Positions 1 through 9,114 of a DNA stretch of 64,000 nt are shown here, piece after piece. The stretch's first letter is position 1, and every line of letters starts with the position of its first letter. The translations under genes and the position numbers were made by a program. The notes beneath the pieces are model-generated. The model ran no database searches. It worked only from the letters and a program-made list of their open reading frames with translations, and was not told the origin of the DNA. The stretch comes from Phaeobacter inhibens DSM 16374 (GTDB taxonomy: Bacteria; Pseudomonadota; Alphaproteobacteria; Rhodobacterales; Rhodobacteraceae), in the NCBI RefSeq assembly GCF_000473105.1, contig NZ_KI421498.1, forward strand, positions 1,612,001 through 1,676,000. The letters are read 5' to 3'.

Positions 1-206
1 GTCTTGGACACCGTCTCGGCCGAGATCTGTACATCGTACCAATCGTCCCCCAGCGCGATCACGGTCAGGCAGACGCCATCGGAGGCAATCGAGGCGCCAA
101 TATCGATGGTCGCAGTGTCATAGCCGGTCCGGATCCGCGCCCGCAGGTCGCCCTGCTGCTCCAGCTCGGTGATGATGCCGATATCGGTGACGATGCCTGT
201 AAACAT
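1..206 (-). CDS. ribE: riboflavin synthase alpha chain (partial, N-terminal part only)
   Basis: The reading frame starts at the ATG at 206 and leaves the window at base 1, so only about 68 residues are visible. The start, MFTGIVTDIG, is the family signature of riboflavin synthase, which dismutates two 6,7-dimethyl-8-ribityllumazines into riboflavin and 5-amino-6-ribitylaminouracil. The visible part is the first lumazine-binding barrel, including the conserved ASDGVCLTV stretch. RibD lies 5 kb away on the same strand, with three capsule genes between them on the other strand. No FMN riboswitch was recognised upstream of the start. Confidence 0.93.
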   Translation of the reverse strand, partial: MFTGIVTDIGIITELEQQGDLRARIRTGYDTATIDIGASIASDGVCLTVIALGDDWYDVQISAETVSK

Positions 207-391
207 GGGCGGGCTCCTGCAAATGCGGTTGTGGCCGTATTGATCGGCCGGCGCCTCTCTGGTAGCCACTGGACCGCCGCGCGGCAAGCCCCGCTGTTGC
301 CGGATGAACCCGCCCCGCCCTGCAATTGCCCGGAACCGATGGCCGCTCTTGCCTTGCGCCATTCCGGCGCCCTACCCTAGCCCGCAAATAT

Positions 392-417
392 GGTTAAGCC
401 GAATTAGCGGTTAAGCC
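392..417 (+). repeat. direct repeat GGTTAAGCC x2 upstream of kpsS
   Basis: The nonamer GGTTAAGCC occurs at 392-400 and again at 409-417, a 17-bp start-to-start spacing, 35-60 bp before the likely kpsS start. It could be a binding site or promoter part for the capsule genes. This is inferred from repetition and position only; no known regulator consensus was recognised. Confidence 0.35.
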
Positions 418-451
418 ATTGTTTGTACAATCGGGATATATTTGGTCCATT

Positions 452-1744
452 ATGCACAAGACCGACGATCCACAGCGCGCTTTCCTGTTCCTGCAAGGGC
501 CACACGGTCCGTTCTTTGCCAGTCTGGCAGAGATGCTGCAGGCGGCTGGTTGCGCTGTCTGGCGCGTCGGTTTCAATGCGGGTGATCAGGCCTTCTGGCG
601 CGATAAGTCCCGCTACCTGCCCTATCGCGGCACGCCGGAGGACTGGCCTGCACATCTCGAACAGGTGTTGGGCGATCATCAGATTACCGATTTGGTACTT
701 TATGGCGACACCCGTCCGATCCATGCGACAGCTGTGTCCGCCGCGCGCGCGCGCGGCATCCGGGTGCATGTGTTTGAGGAAGGCTATCTGCGGCCCTATT
801 GGGTCACCTATGAACGGGAGGGATCCAACGGGAATTCCCGGCTGATGGACATGCCGGTGGCAGAAATGACCACGGCCCTTGCCCTTTCCGATATGGAGGC
901 GCCACTGCCGCCGTCCCATTGGGGTGATACCCGGCAGCATGTCTTTTACGGCGCGCTCTATCATGGCTTTGTCATGCTGCTCAATCGTGGCTACCGCCAG
1001 TTCCGCCCCCATCGCACGCTGCCGGTCACCCGCGAATTTCAACTTTATCTGCGCCGCCTGCTGCTGATGCCGTTCCAGGCGCTTGAGCGCCGGCTCGCCA
1101 CCCGGCGTATCCGCAATGGGGGCTTCCCCTATCACCTGGCCCTGCTGCAACTGGAACATGACAGTGCCTTTCAGGAGCATTCACCCTTTGCCAGTCTGAC
1201 GGATTTCCTGACTGACGTGTTTCAAGGCTTCGCTGAGGGCGCTCCACGTCATCACCACCTCGTGGTCAAGGCGCATCCGCTTGAGGATGGTCGGGTTCCG
1301 ATCCGGCGCACCGTCCGCCAGCTGGCCAAACGCTATGGGCTGGAACATCGCGTGCATTACGTGCGTGGCGGCAAACTGGCTGCCCTGCTGAATGAGGCCC
1401 GCACGGCCGTTACCGTGAATTCAACCGCAGGTCAGCAGGTGCTCTGGCGCGGTATCCCGCTGAAGGTGTTCGGCAAGGCAGTCTATGACAAGCCTGAGTT
1501 TGTTTCGACCCAGCCACTGGCAGAGTTCTTTGCCGCCCCCGCAAGGCCGGATAACCGTGCCTACAAGGACTATCGCCGCTATCTTCTGGAAACCTCGCAA
1601 CTCCCCGGTGGCTTCTATTCCCGCAAGGGTCGCCGCCAACTGCTACGGCAGGTGGTGGATATGATGCTCGCCTCGGAGGACCCCTATCAGGCGCTCATGC
1701 AGGGGACAGCGGCACCGCGGCAACAGTTGCGTGTGGTGAGCTGA
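452..1744 (+). CDS. kpsS: capsule polysaccharide glycolipid-anchor Kdo-transferase, KpsS family
   Basis: This 430-residue protein opens with FLFLQGPHGPFF (residues 11-22), the hallmark start of KpsS. Known KpsS proteins add the first beta-linked Kdo to phosphatidylglycerol, starting the lipid anchor of group 2-type capsules at the inner face of the cytoplasmic membrane. A VVKAHPLEDG motif near residue 270 and the VNSTAGQQVLWRG stretch near 322-336 match the nucleotide-sugar-binding half shared with KpsC. The frame is open back to a TTG at 419, but the ATG at 452 gives the family-typical N-terminus. It leads a plus-strand cassette with the export lipoprotein and kpsC. No KpsM/KpsT ABC transporter is in the window. 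Confidence 0.9.
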   Translation: MHKTDDPQRAFLFLQGPHGPFFASLAEMLQAAGCAVWRVGFNAGDQAFWRDKSRYLPYRGTPEDWPAHLEQVLGDHQITDLVLYGDTRPIHATAVSAARARGIRVHVFEEGYLRPYWVTYEREGSNGNSRLMDMPVAEMTTALALSDMEAPLPPSHWGDTRQHVFYGALYHGFVMLLNRGYRQFRPHRTLPVTREFQLYLRRLLLMPFQALERRLATRRIRNGGFPYHLALLQLEHDSAFQEHSPFASLTDFLTDVFQGFAEGAPRHHHLVVKAHPLEDGRVPIRRTVRQLAKRYGLEHRVHYVRGGKLAALLNEARTAVTVNSTAGQQVLWRGIPLKVFGKAVYDKPEFVSTQPLAEFFAAPARPDNRAYKDYRRYLLETSQLPGGFYSRKGRRQLLRQVVDMMLASEDPYQALMQGTAAPRQQLRVVS

Positions 1745-1790
1745 GACGCCACATCTCTAAGGCTGGATTTTTTCAAGACGCTGCGCTAGC

Positions 1791-1821
1791 TTGACCCCAA
1801 AACTTGAGGCAAAACAATAAT
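1791..1821 (+). promoter_or_regulatory. possible promoter before the export lipoprotein gene
   Basis: TTGACC at 1791-1796 and AATAAT at 1816-1821 resemble -35 and -10 boxes, but the 19-bp spacing is longer than ideal. They lie in the 96-bp gap between kpsS and the next gene, so the export gene may have its own promoter as well as read-through. Weak evidence. Confidence 0.3.
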
Positions 1822-1840
1822 AGGTCGAGGAGACCGAGCA

Positions 1841-2977
1841 GTGAAAACCGTTCCCTTTCAATGGGCGCGACCGGTTGCGATTCTGGCCGCAGTCTCGCTG
1901 GCAGCATCCTGTGGCCTTCCCCAGGTCGGCCCGAACAAGCGTCAGATCTACGCCGGTTCCGTGCAAAAAGAAGGCGATGCCTTCATCGTCTCGGTCAATG
2001 ACCGCGTCACCCGTGCCACCGCCGTGGTGCCCGCGCTCGGATTTTCTGACAATTTCCGCAGCGCCGGTCAGCTGACCTCCGATGTGATCCGCCCCGGCGA
2101 TGTTCTGGGCCTCACGGTCTGGGAAAACGTCGATGACGGGTTGCTGGCGGCTGAAACAACCAATGCCACGGTTCTGGAAGAGGTGCAGGTCGACAGTGCC
2201 GGCTTCATCTTCGTCCCCTATGCAGGGCGGCTGCGCGCCTCGGGCAATACGCCGGATCAGTTGCGCCGCACCATCACCAAGAAGCTGGAAGATCAGACAC
2301 CGGACCCACAGGTTCAGGTGCGCCGCCTTGCGGGCGATGGCGCGACTGTCAGCCTGACCGGGGCGGTAGGTGGACAGGGTGTCTATCCGATTGAACGCCC
2401 CACCCGGACGCTGGCAACCATGCTGGCCCGTGCGGGCGGCGTTGCGATTGAGCCTGAAAACGCTCAGATTACCGTCATTCGTGGCGCCGAACGTGGCACC
2501 ATTTGGTTCCAGGATTTGTTCAAACACCCGGAGCTGGACATTGCCCTGCGCGGCGGTGACAAAATCCTGGTGGAAGAGGACAGCCGCTCCTTCACCGCAT
2601 TGGGCGCCACCAGCGCACAGGCGCGCGTCCCGTTTGAAAGCCAGAACCTCTCCGCACTTGAAGCGATTGCGCAGGTCGGCGGTCTGGTCTCCACCGCATC
2701 GGATCCCACTGGCGTCTTTGTCTTGCGCAACGAACCCGCAGAAATCGCCAATCAGGTCTTGGGACGCAACGATCTGATCGGTGCGCAGCGGCTGGTCTAT
2801 GTGCTGAACCTTACGAAACCCAACGGGCTGTTCGTGGCCCGCGACTTTGTGATCCGTGATTCCGATACGCTCTACGTCACCGAAGCGCCCTATGCCCAGT
2901 GGACCAAGACGATTTCCCTGCTGGCCAGCCCGCTGGCCCCCATCGCCAGTGTCGAAAGTTTGGCCAGCGGCGGCTGA
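1841..2977 (+). CDS. polysaccharide export lipoprotein (Wza/KpsD-like outer-membrane export family)
   Basis: This 378-residue protein has a signal peptide ending in a lipobox (LAASC, lipidated Cys24). Next comes a polysaccharide-export domain at about residues 80-170, with the typical RPGDVLGLTVWENVDDG and GFIFVPYAGRLRASG stretches, then SLBB-like repeats around 180-350. Such proteins form the periplasmic and outer-membrane channel for capsule or exopolysaccharide. The start is a GTG preceded by GAGGAGA at proper spacing. It lies between kpsS and kpsC (4-bp gap to kpsC), so its cargo is probably the KpsS/KpsC-anchored capsule. Whether it is closer to KpsD or Wza cannot be settled by eye, so no symbol is given. 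Confidence 0.85.
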   Translation: MKTVPFQWARPVAILAAVSLAASCGLPQVGPNKRQIYAGSVQKEGDAFIVSVNDRVTRATAVVPALGFSDNFRSAGQLTSDVIRPGDVLGLTVWENVDDGLLAAETTNATVLEEVQVDSAGFIFVPYAGRLRASGNTPDQLRRTITKKLEDQTPDPQVQVRRLAGDGATVSLTGAVGGQGVYPIERPTRTLATMLARAGGVAIEPENAQITVIRGAERGTIWFQDLFKHPELDIALRGGDKILVEEDSRSFTALGATSAQARVPFESQNLSALEAIAQVGGLVSTASDPTGVFVLRNEPAEIANQVLGRNDLIGAQRLVYVLNLTKPNGLFVARDFVIRDSDTLYVTEAPYAQWTKTISLLASPLAPIASVESLASGG

Positions 2978-2981
2978 TGAC

Positions 2982-5012
2982 ATGACGGGACACCACCCGA
3001 CAACCAAGGCCGGGGGCCCGCACTCCCGGCTTTTTTATTACAACGCCGGCTTCCTGCGTCAGAAGCGGCTGCGGCGTATCCTGTCGCTGGCCGGCTATGA
3101 CCTGCGCCTGGGCAAACCAACCGCCGATGATCTGGTCGCGGTCTGGGGCAATGCAGATACCGCCCATCGTGGCCATGCTGTGGCAGAGGCGCAGGGCTGT
3201 GGCCTGTTGCGGGTCGAGGACGCTTTTCTCCGCTCAATCCATCCCGGCCGGGCGGGGGAGCCACCGTTGGGACTGTTGCTGGACCGCTCCGGGTTGCATT
3301 TTGACCCCGCTACCCCGTCCGATCTGGAGCAGCTGCTGGCCTCACATCCGCTGGATGACAGCGCATTGATGCGGCGCGCCCGGCGCGCCATCGCGCGGCT
3401 GCAGGACGCCCATCTGAGCAAATACAACGCCTATTCGCCACAGGCACCGGTCCCTGATCCCGGCTACGTGCTGGTGATCGATCAGGCCCGTGGCGATGCC
3501 TCGGTCCGCGCCTCGACCCCGTTCGAGGGCACCGATCACGCGCGGTTTCAAGAGATGCTCTATTACGCGCAGGACGAACATCCAGGCGCCCGTATCATCA
3601 TCAAATCTCACCCGGAGGACCGCGCGGGCCACCGCCCCGGCTACTACAGCGCCGCAGACGCGCAGGGCCGGGTTGAAATCCTTAATACGCCAGTGTCACC
3701 CTGGGCACTGCTGGAAGGCGCAATCGCCGTCTATACCGTATCGTCGCAAATGGGATTCGAGGCGATCCTTTGCGGCCACAAACCCCGCATTTTTGGTCAG
3801 CCTTTCTATGCAGGCTGGGGCCTCAGCGAGGATGAATTCCCCATCACCCGGCGCCAACGCAGCCTGACCCGCGCGCAGCTGTTTGCAGCCGCGATGATCC
3901 TTTATCCCACATGGTACAGTCCCCATCACGACCGCCTGTGCGAGCTGGAAGAGGTGATCGACGCGCTGGAGGCGGAGACCCGCGCCTGGCAGCAGGACCG
4001 CGCCGGCTGGATCGCCTCCGGCATGCGGCTTTGGAAACGGCACCCGCTACAGACCTTTTTTGGCCGCTACCGGCGCCTGCGGTTCAGCAACAGCCCCAAG
4101 ACGGCGAAGGCAAGTGGGCGCAATTGGATGATCTGGGCCGGGCGCACCAGCACCGGGCAATCTCCCGGCGCCCATCGTGTCGAAGATGGCTTTCTGCGGT
4201 CGCGCGGCTTGGGCGCGGATCTGATACCACCGCTGTCACTGGTGGTGGACCGGCAGGGGATCTACTACGACCCTCACCAACCCAGCGATCTGGAGGATCT
4301 GATCGCCGCCCGTGCCACCCTGACGCCCGAGCAGCAGCAGCGTGCGGAAACCCTGACCCAGCGACTGGTGCAAGACAGCCTGTCGAAATACAACCTAGGC
4401 GGCACAGTGCCGGACCTGCCGGAGGGGCATCGGGTGCTGGTCGTCGGACAGGTGGCGGATGATGCCTCGGTTCGGCTGGGCTGCGAGAAAATCGCGACCA
4501 ACGCCGATCTTTTGCGCGCCGCCCGCGCCGCAAACCCGGGCGCGGTGCTGATCTACAAACCCCACCCCGATGTGGAGGCCGGTCTGCGGGATGGCAGCAT
4601 CGCCGCAGAGCAGCTGGCCGATGTGGTGGTGCCCGACAGCGACCCGATGGCGCTTTTGGATATGGTACATGACGTTTGGACAATGACGTCGCTAATGGGA
4701 TTTGAGGCCCTGCTGCGCGGGGTGAAGGTCACAACGGTTGGCGCGCCCTTCTATGCTGGCTGGGGGCTGACCACGGATCTGGGCGCTGTCCCGGTGGCCC
4801 GACGTCAGGCACGCCCCTCGCTGATGGGGTTGGTGCACGCCGCGCTGATCGACTACCCGCGTTACGTGGATCCAGTCAGCGGCCTGCCCTGTCAGGTGGA
4901 ATTGGTGATTGAGCGACTGGCCAAAGGAGAAATCCCCGAGCCGAGCGCCGCCAATAGAACACTGGCCAAGCTTCAGGGTCTGCTGGCCACCTACGCCCAC
5001 CTCTGGCGATAA
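2982..5012 (+). CDS. kpsC: capsule polysaccharide beta-Kdo transferase, KpsC family (two-domain)
   Basis: The 676-residue length and internal duplication are characteristic of KpsC. The N-terminal half carries IIIKSHPED and SQMGFEAILCGHKP followed by PFYAGWG (near residue 253). The C-terminal half repeats the pattern as LIYKPHPDVEAG and SLMGFEALLRGVKV followed by PFYAGWG (near 568). KpsC extends the Kdo linker on phosphatidylglycerol with alternating linkages, one per catalytic domain, after KpsS adds the first sugar. The open frame extends upstream to 2856, but the ATG at 2982, just after the previous stop at 2975-2977, gives the family-typical start. It converges on ribD, with 45 bp between the stops. 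Confidence 0.92.
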   Translation: MTGHHPTTKAGGPHSRLFYYNAGFLRQKRLRRILSLAGYDLRLGKPTADDLVAVWGNADTAHRGHAVAEAQGCGLLRVEDAFLRSIHPGRAGEPPLGLLLDRSGLHFDPATPSDLEQLLASHPLDDSALMRRARRAIARLQDAHLSKYNAYSPQAPVPDPGYVLVIDQARGDASVRASTPFEGTDHARFQEMLYYAQDEHPGARIIIKSHPEDRAGHRPGYYSAADAQGRVEILNTPVSPWALLEGAIAVYTVSSQMGFEAILCGHKPRIFGQPFYAGWGLSEDEFPITRRQRSLTRAQLFAAAMILYPTWYSPHHDRLCELEEVIDALEAETRAWQQDRAGWIASGMRLWKRHPLQTFFGRYRRLRFSNSPKTAKASGRNWMIWAGRTSTGQSPGAHRVEDGFLRSRGLGADLIPPLSLVVDRQGIYYDPHQPSDLEDLIAARATLTPEQQQRAETLTQRLVQDSLSKYNLGGTVPDLPEGHRVLVVGQVADDASVRLGCEKIATNADLLRAARAANPGAVLIYKPHPDVEAGLRDGSIAAEQLADVVVPDSDPMALLDMVHDVWTMTSLMGFEALLRGVKVTTVGAPFYAGWGLTTDLGAVPVARRQARPSLMGLVHAALIDYPRYVDPVSGLPCQVELVIERLAKGEIPEPSAANRTLAKLQGLLATYAHLWR

Positions 5013-5057
5013 GCTGCGCACGCAGAAGGTACTTTGCCCGGTCTTGGGGCGCTGCCC

Positions 5058-6176
5058 CTAGCGCAGGGAACGCGTCCAGCGGTGTTGGATATCAGCTCCG
5101 ACCGGACGGACATCAACCAAATCAAAGCGCGGCGCCTCGGCCAATGCGTCCAGCCCGAGGCTGCCGATTGAAGACAAGCCATCGCCGCCGATACCCAGCC
5201 CTGCGGTGAACCCGATCAGCTCATCCACCAGATCCTGCGCCAATAGCGAGGCCGCAAGCGCACTCCCCCCCTCGCAGAAGACCCGTGTCAGCCCCGCCTG
5301 CCCCAGTTGCTGCAACACGTCGCCCGCATCCAGCTGCAGCCCATCTGCCGCGCAGGGCAGCAAGACCGCCCCCAATCCTTCCCAGGCGCGCAGGCGTTCG
5401 GCGTCGGCCCCGGCGCCGTGGCAGATCCAGACCGGAATGTCGCGCGCGCTGCGCGCCAACTGCCCCATCAACGGCAGGTCCAGATGGCGTGAGATCACCA
5501 CCCGCACCGGTTGGCGCGCCACCCCCAGATCCCGCACCGTCAACGAGGGATCATCCGCCCGGGCGGTGCCGCCGCCTACCATCACCGCATCATGGCGCGC
5601 CCGCATGGCATGTACGGCCCGCCGCGCCTCCGACCCGGTGATCCATTTGCTTTCACCCGCAGCGGTGGCAATGCGCCCGTCGAAGCTGCTTGCCAGCTTC
5701 AGGGTGACAAAGGGGCGTCCCTGTTCGGTCTTCAGAAAGAACCCGGCATGATCCCACGCCGCCGCATCGGAACAGACCCCGGTGGTGACCGGGATCCCTG
5801 CGTCACGCAACATCGCAAACCCGTGGCCTGAGACACGCGGATCGCTATCCTCGATCGCCGCGACGACACGCGCCACGCCAGCATTGATCAGAGCCTGCGC
5901 GCAGGGCGGGGTCTTGCCGGTATGAGAGCAAGGTTCGAGCGAGACATAGACCGTTGCACCGCGGGCCAGGTCTCCGGCCTGCTGCAACGCCTGTGGTTCA
6001 GCATGGGGGCGACCACCCGGTTGGGTCCACCCACGGCCAACGATGCGTCCGTCGCGCACGATCACGCAGCCCACGGCCGGGTTCGGCCAGCAATTCCCCT
6101 GGCCACGCCGCCCCAGCGACAGTGCCAGCGACATGAACCTTGCGTCCTCGGGCCGCGCCCGTTCTGCGGGGCTCAC
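5058..6176 (-). CDS. ribD: bifunctional riboflavin biosynthesis deaminase/reductase RibD
   Basis: The 372 residues split into a zinc deaminase (about 1-145) and a reductase (about 148-372). The deaminase shows HAEPQAL (His58, Glu60) and [11 protein letters not shown] (Cys83, Cys92), the zinc ligands and catalytic glutamate. The reductase has [18 protein letters not shown] and [13 protein letters not shown]. RibD converts 2,5-diamino-6-ribosylamino-pyrimidinone phosphate to 5-amino-6-ribitylamino-uracil phosphate. The start is a GTG sharing GTGA with the nrdR stop, so translation is probably coupled. The nrdR-ribD order is common in alphaproteobacteria; ribE is displaced by the kps cassette. 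Confidence 0.95.
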   Translation of the reverse strand: MSPAERARPEDARFMSLALSLGRRGQGNCWPNPAVGCVIVRDGRIVGRGWTQPGGRPHAEPQALQQAGDLARGATVYVSLEPCSHTGKTPPCAQALINAGVARVVAAIEDSDPRVSGHGFAMLRDAGIPVTTGVCSDAAAWDHAGFFLKTEQGRPFVTLKLASSFDGRIATAAGESKWITGSEARRAVHAMRARHDAVMVGGGTARADDPSLTVRDLGVARQPVRVVISRHLDLPLMGQLARSARDIPVWICHGAGADAERLRAWEGLGAVLLPCAADGLQLDAGDVLQQLGQAGLTRVFCEGGSALAASLLAQDLVDELIGFTAGLGIGGDGLSSIGSLGLDALAEAPRFDLVDVRPVGADIQHRWTRSLR

Positions 6177-6640
6177 TCTTCTGGCGCCACCGGCGGGCGC
6201 AGCTCGTGAACGAAGTCCTCGAAATCGTCCGCCGCCTGGAAATTCTTGTAAACACTGGCAAAACGCACATAGGCGACGGTGTCGATCCGGGCCAGCGCCT
6301 CCATCACGATCTCACCAATCTTGCTGGACTGAATATCGGTCTCGCCCATGCTTTCCAGCCGCCGCACGATACCCGAAATCATCTGGTCAATGCGTTCCGG
6401 TTCGATGGGGCGCTTCTGCATGGAAATACGGATCGAACGCTCCAGCTTGTCGCGATCGAAATCTTCGCGTTTTCCGTTGGTCTTGATCACAACGAGATCA
6501 CGCAGCTGCACCCGTTCATAAGTGGTAAACCGTCCGCCGCAGGCCGGGCAGAACCGGCGCCGCCGGATCGAGACATGATCCTCAGCAGGGCGCGAGTCTT
6601 TTACTTGGGTGTCGATATTTCCGCAAAACGGGCAGCGCAT
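6173..6640 (-). CDS. nrdR: transcriptional repressor NrdR
   Basis: This 155-residue protein begins MRCPFCG. Its N-terminal zinc ribbon is made by Cys3, Cys6, Cys31 and Cys34, and an ATP-cone follows (about 46-136, starting near [17 protein letters not shown]). NrdR senses ATP/dATP and represses ribonucleotide reductase genes. Length and architecture are full and canonical. It is the first gene of nrdR-ribD, with a 4-bp overlap. A convincing self-binding NrdR box pair was not found upstream. Confidence 0.96.
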   Translation of the reverse strand: MRCPFCGNIDTQVKDSRPAEDHVSIRRRRFCPACGGRFTTYERVQLRDLVVIKTNGKREDFDRDKLERSIRISMQKRPIEPERIDQMISGIVRRLESMGETDIQSSKIGEIVMEALARIDTVAYVRFASVYKNFQAADDFEDFVHELRPPVAPEE

Positions 6641-6760
6641 CAGCTGTCCCCCCTGTTCCAGTCCGCCGGTGAACGGGACGCCGCTGCGTCCTTATCCACA
6701 ACTATATGGCAGCCTCTAGGGTTTGGGTAGAGGTGAATTACGACCACAAGATGCCGGGGC

Positions 6761-7177
6761 CTAGACCAGATGCGCGATCACCCTACGGCTGTGTGGTGCG
6801 TCGCGATGCTCGAAGAGGTAGATCCCCTGCCAGGTACCCAATGCAGGCCGCCCACCGCTCACCGGGATGGACAGGCTGACCGGCAACAACGCTGCCTTGA
6901 TATGGGCAGGCATGTCGTCCGGCCCTTCATAGGTGTGGCGCAGATAGGCCATCGACGGATCGGAGGCCGGAGGCACCAAGCGGGACAGATAGGCCAGCAA
7001 ATCACCCTGTACTTCCGGATCAGCATTTTCCTGGATCAACAGCGAACAGGAGGTGTGCTGCACAAAAAGCGTCAGCAGCCCCTGGCTGTGCCCGCTATCC
7101 TGCACCCACGGGGCGATCTGATCGGTTATCTCATACAGCCCCTGCCCACGGGTTGTGACGGTGAACTCTGCCTGCAT
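6761..7177 (-). CDS. yjbQ: YjbQ family protein (UPF0047, secondary thiamine-phosphate synthase-like)
   Basis: This 138-residue protein has the single-domain YjbQ fold signature: LFVQHTSCSLLIQENADPE around residues 38-56, the HIKAALLPVSLSIPV stretch, and a C-terminal GTWQGIYLFEHRD. Family members show weak thiamine-phosphate synthase activity in E. coli, but the physiological role is unclear. It is transcribed towards nrdR from upstream; the intervening 120 bp contains the likely nrdR promoter, so it is probably a separate unit. Confidence 0.9.
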   Translation of the reverse strand: MQAEFTVTTRGQGLYEITDQIAPWVQDSGHSQGLLTLFVQHTSCSLLIQENADPEVQGDLLAYLSRLVPPASDPSMAYLRHTYEGPDDMPAHIKAALLPVSLSIPVSGGRPALGTWQGIYLFEHRDAPHSRRVIAHLV

Positions 7178-7217
7178 GACCTCTGACCTTGGTCCTGATT
7201 GTCTTGTGCCTCACGCC

Positions 7218-7709
7218 TCAGTTGCGGCTGCGAAAGGGGAAAATCCAATCCTCGCATTTGCCATAGGCCGCATTGGCGCGGAATGCATATCCCGGCGTCA
7301 GGATATCGCCGGTCCAATTGCCGGTAAAGGGCGTCACCCCGGCGGCTGCCGGATCCAGCGTGAAGCGCACGGCAGAGCGCGCGCCGGTTGTGGCGCTGGC
7401 GCCGATACCGTCCACGGCGTAGATCTTCGTCTGCCAGGACAGCCCCAGGGATTTGCGCACATAATCTCCGGCGGCACACCAATAGTCGGATTTGAGGGCC
7501 CCGGCGCGGCCAGTCACCTCAAACTGGCCGGTCCCGGCTGGCACCACCTCCAGCCGGTTGATGGCGCGAAAGGCAGAGGCAGGTGTCGATAGGGTGACCA
7601 GCACCAGCGCGGCCCCCACTATTCCCAGAATGCGCCGTCCGGCTGAGGTGGGGATGGTGCGACCCGCACCTATGCCAAAGCGAGAGGTGAAACGGGAAAC
7701 AAAACGCAT
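7218..7709 (-). CDS. hypothetical secreted protein, tandem paralogue 1
   Basis: This 163-residue protein has a basic N-terminus, a hydrophobic segment (about residues 28-45) and an AxA-type cleavage site (TPASAFR), so it is predicted to be exported. The mature part contains QFEVTGRAGALKSDYWC, a YVRKSLGLSW helix-like stretch, and a second cysteine near the C-terminus (GKCEDW). It resembles the next gene upstream (7743-8153) residue for residue over most of the mature domain, with both cysteines conserved. This suggests a disulfide-bonded periplasmic fold. The ATG at 7709 was chosen because AGGAGG precedes it at good spacing. Function unknown. Confidence 0.75.
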   Translation of the reverse strand: MRFVSRFTSRFGIGAGRTIPTSAGRRILGIVGAALVLVTLSTPASAFRAINRLEVVPAGTGQFEVTGRAGALKSDYWCAAGDYVRKSLGLSWQTKIYAVDGIGASATTGARSAVRFTLDPAAAGVTPFTGNWTGDILTPGYAFRANAAYGKCEDWIFPFRSRN

Positions 7710-7742
7710 GGGCAACCTCCTGGTCCGGGACCACTGTGCTTC

Positions 7743-8153
7743 TCAGAAGCGGGTAAAAGCGGTTGTGCATTGGTGGTCAGCCTGCTGAACACTGAGCCGA
7801 TCCCCGACGCGATAGGCGTTGGTCCGTTTCAGCCAGCTGTCGCCGCGCTCACTTGCGACCGGTGCCAGGGTGAAATGCACGGTGGATTTGCGGTTCACCG
7901 CCACCCCCTCACCCAGGCCGCGGGCAACATAGATATCCTGCCCCCAGCCAGCACCCAACGCGCGGCGTGCGTAATCCGCAGCACCACACCAGAACGCCGA
8001 ACGAACCGCGCCCTGCGGAGGCGCCACCTCGAATTGACCATCAGGCAGCGCAAAAACCCGTGCCCGGTCAGGAGTGACATGGCCCGTGGGCGCCGCATCG
8101 GCACAGGCCGAGAGCGCGAGCGTCGCCGCTAGGAGGAATGAAGGTAGTCGCAT
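7743..8153 (-). CDS. hypothetical lipoprotein, tandem paralogue 2
   Basis: This 136-residue protein starts with a short signal peptide ending LALSAC, a lipobox with Cys17, so a lipoprotein is likely. The body aligns with the neighbour at 7218-7709: QFEVAPPQGAVRSAFWC, ADYARRALGAGW, then IYVARGLGEG, a VHFTL strand and a C-terminal Cys (DHQC). The pair is a local duplication in which one copy is lipid-anchored and the other free. They are separated by only 33 bp and probably co-transcribed. No function is recognised. Confidence 0.75.
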   Translation of the reverse strand: MRLPSFLLAATLALSACADAAPTGHVTPDRARVFALPDGQFEVAPPQGAVRSAFWCGAADYARRALGAGWGQDIYVARGLGEGVAVNRKSTVHFTLAPVASERGDSWLKRTNAYRVGDRLSVQQADHQCTTAFTRF

Positions 8154-8407
8154 GATGCCAATCCCTGAATAACTAAAACTGCCGCAGGTCCCGACCGAAT
8201 GCTTCAGTCCGACCGACCCGGCGTCGCAAAGCCTGCATGAAGGTTCTGAAGTGTGAGATAGGAGGCCACGGACAGGATTCCAGATACAGACGGACGCTGC
8301 CAGTCACAACTGATCACATTCATCGGGGTAACGCCACTTTGCCGCGCAACCAAACAGGTGATCACCGCGTTGAGCGGGCAAACAACCATCAGACAGAGGA
8401 TCTTTTC

Positions 8408-9082
8408 ATGGCTCAGAAAACCTTGTTCATCACCGGCGCCTCCAGCGGCATTGGCGCTGCAACCGCCCGCGCAGCTCATAAGGCAGGCTGGAATGTCGGG
8501 CTATTTGCCCGCTCCGAGGACAAATTGAACAGCCTTGCTGAGGAACTGGGTGACGGCGCCTTGGTCCTGCCCGGCGATGCGACGAAATTCGAAGATCAGG
8601 TCGCTGCCCTGCAACATCTTCGCGACAGTTTTGGTCAGGTGGACGCCGCTTTTGCCAATGCGGGCACCGGGCTGAACACCCCCGGCACAGAGAAGGGAGA
8701 TCCGGCTGAATGGCACGATTTGGTGCATATCAACATCATGGCTCTCCTTTACACAGCCAAGGCCGCCCTCCCGCATCTGAAACGTCAGAAGGGCCACATG
8801 GTGCTAACCGGCTCGGCAGCCGGGCGAGTGCATATCCCCGGCTCGATCTACGGCGCCTCCAAATGGTTCGTCCATGGTTACGGTGGCAATCTGGCGGAGG
8901 AAATGAAGGAATGGGGTGGTCGCTGCACGGTGGTCGCGCCGGGAATGGTGGACACCGCGTTCTTTGACGAGGCCAAGCCCGACAAGTTGAAGCCCGAAGA
9001 TGTGGCCGATGCCGTAGTCTTTGCGCTGGAGGCTGATCCACGCAACGCCGTGCGCGAAGTGTTCCTGATGCCTACCGGCTGA
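8408..9082 (+). CDS. short-chain dehydrogenase/reductase
   Basis: This 224-residue classical SDR has the cofactor motif TGASSGIG at residues 8-15, FANAG near 86, the catalytic serine in TGSAAGR, and YGASK as the Tyr-Lys active site. FARSEDK after strand 2 places an arginine suited to NADP binding. The substrate is not identifiable. The frame is open back to 8237, but the ATG at 8408 gives the normal SDR start. It stands alone between the divergent lipoprotein gene and a strong hairpin at 9115-9148. Confidence 0.88.
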   Translation: MAQKTLFITGASSGIGAATARAAHKAGWNVGLFARSEDKLNSLAEELGDGALVLPGDATKFEDQVAALQHLRDSFGQVDAAFANAGTGLNTPGTEKGDPAEWHDLVHINIMALLYTAKAALPHLKRQKGHMVLTGSAAGRVHIPGSIYGASKWFVHGYGGNLAEEMKEWGGRCTVVAPGMVDTAFFDEAKPDKLKPEDVADAVVFALEADPRNAVREVFLMPTG

Positions 9083-9114
9083 CCTGACTGTCTTCCCACC
9101 GTCTTGGTCGCAAG

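Noticed and set aside
207-451. FMN riboswitch before ribE
   Set aside because: The characteristic conserved hairpin blocks of the RFN element were not found in the 245-bp region.
6690-6720. NrdR box upstream of nrdR
   Set aside because: Only a partial ACAACTATATGG match is present and no second box at the required phased spacing.
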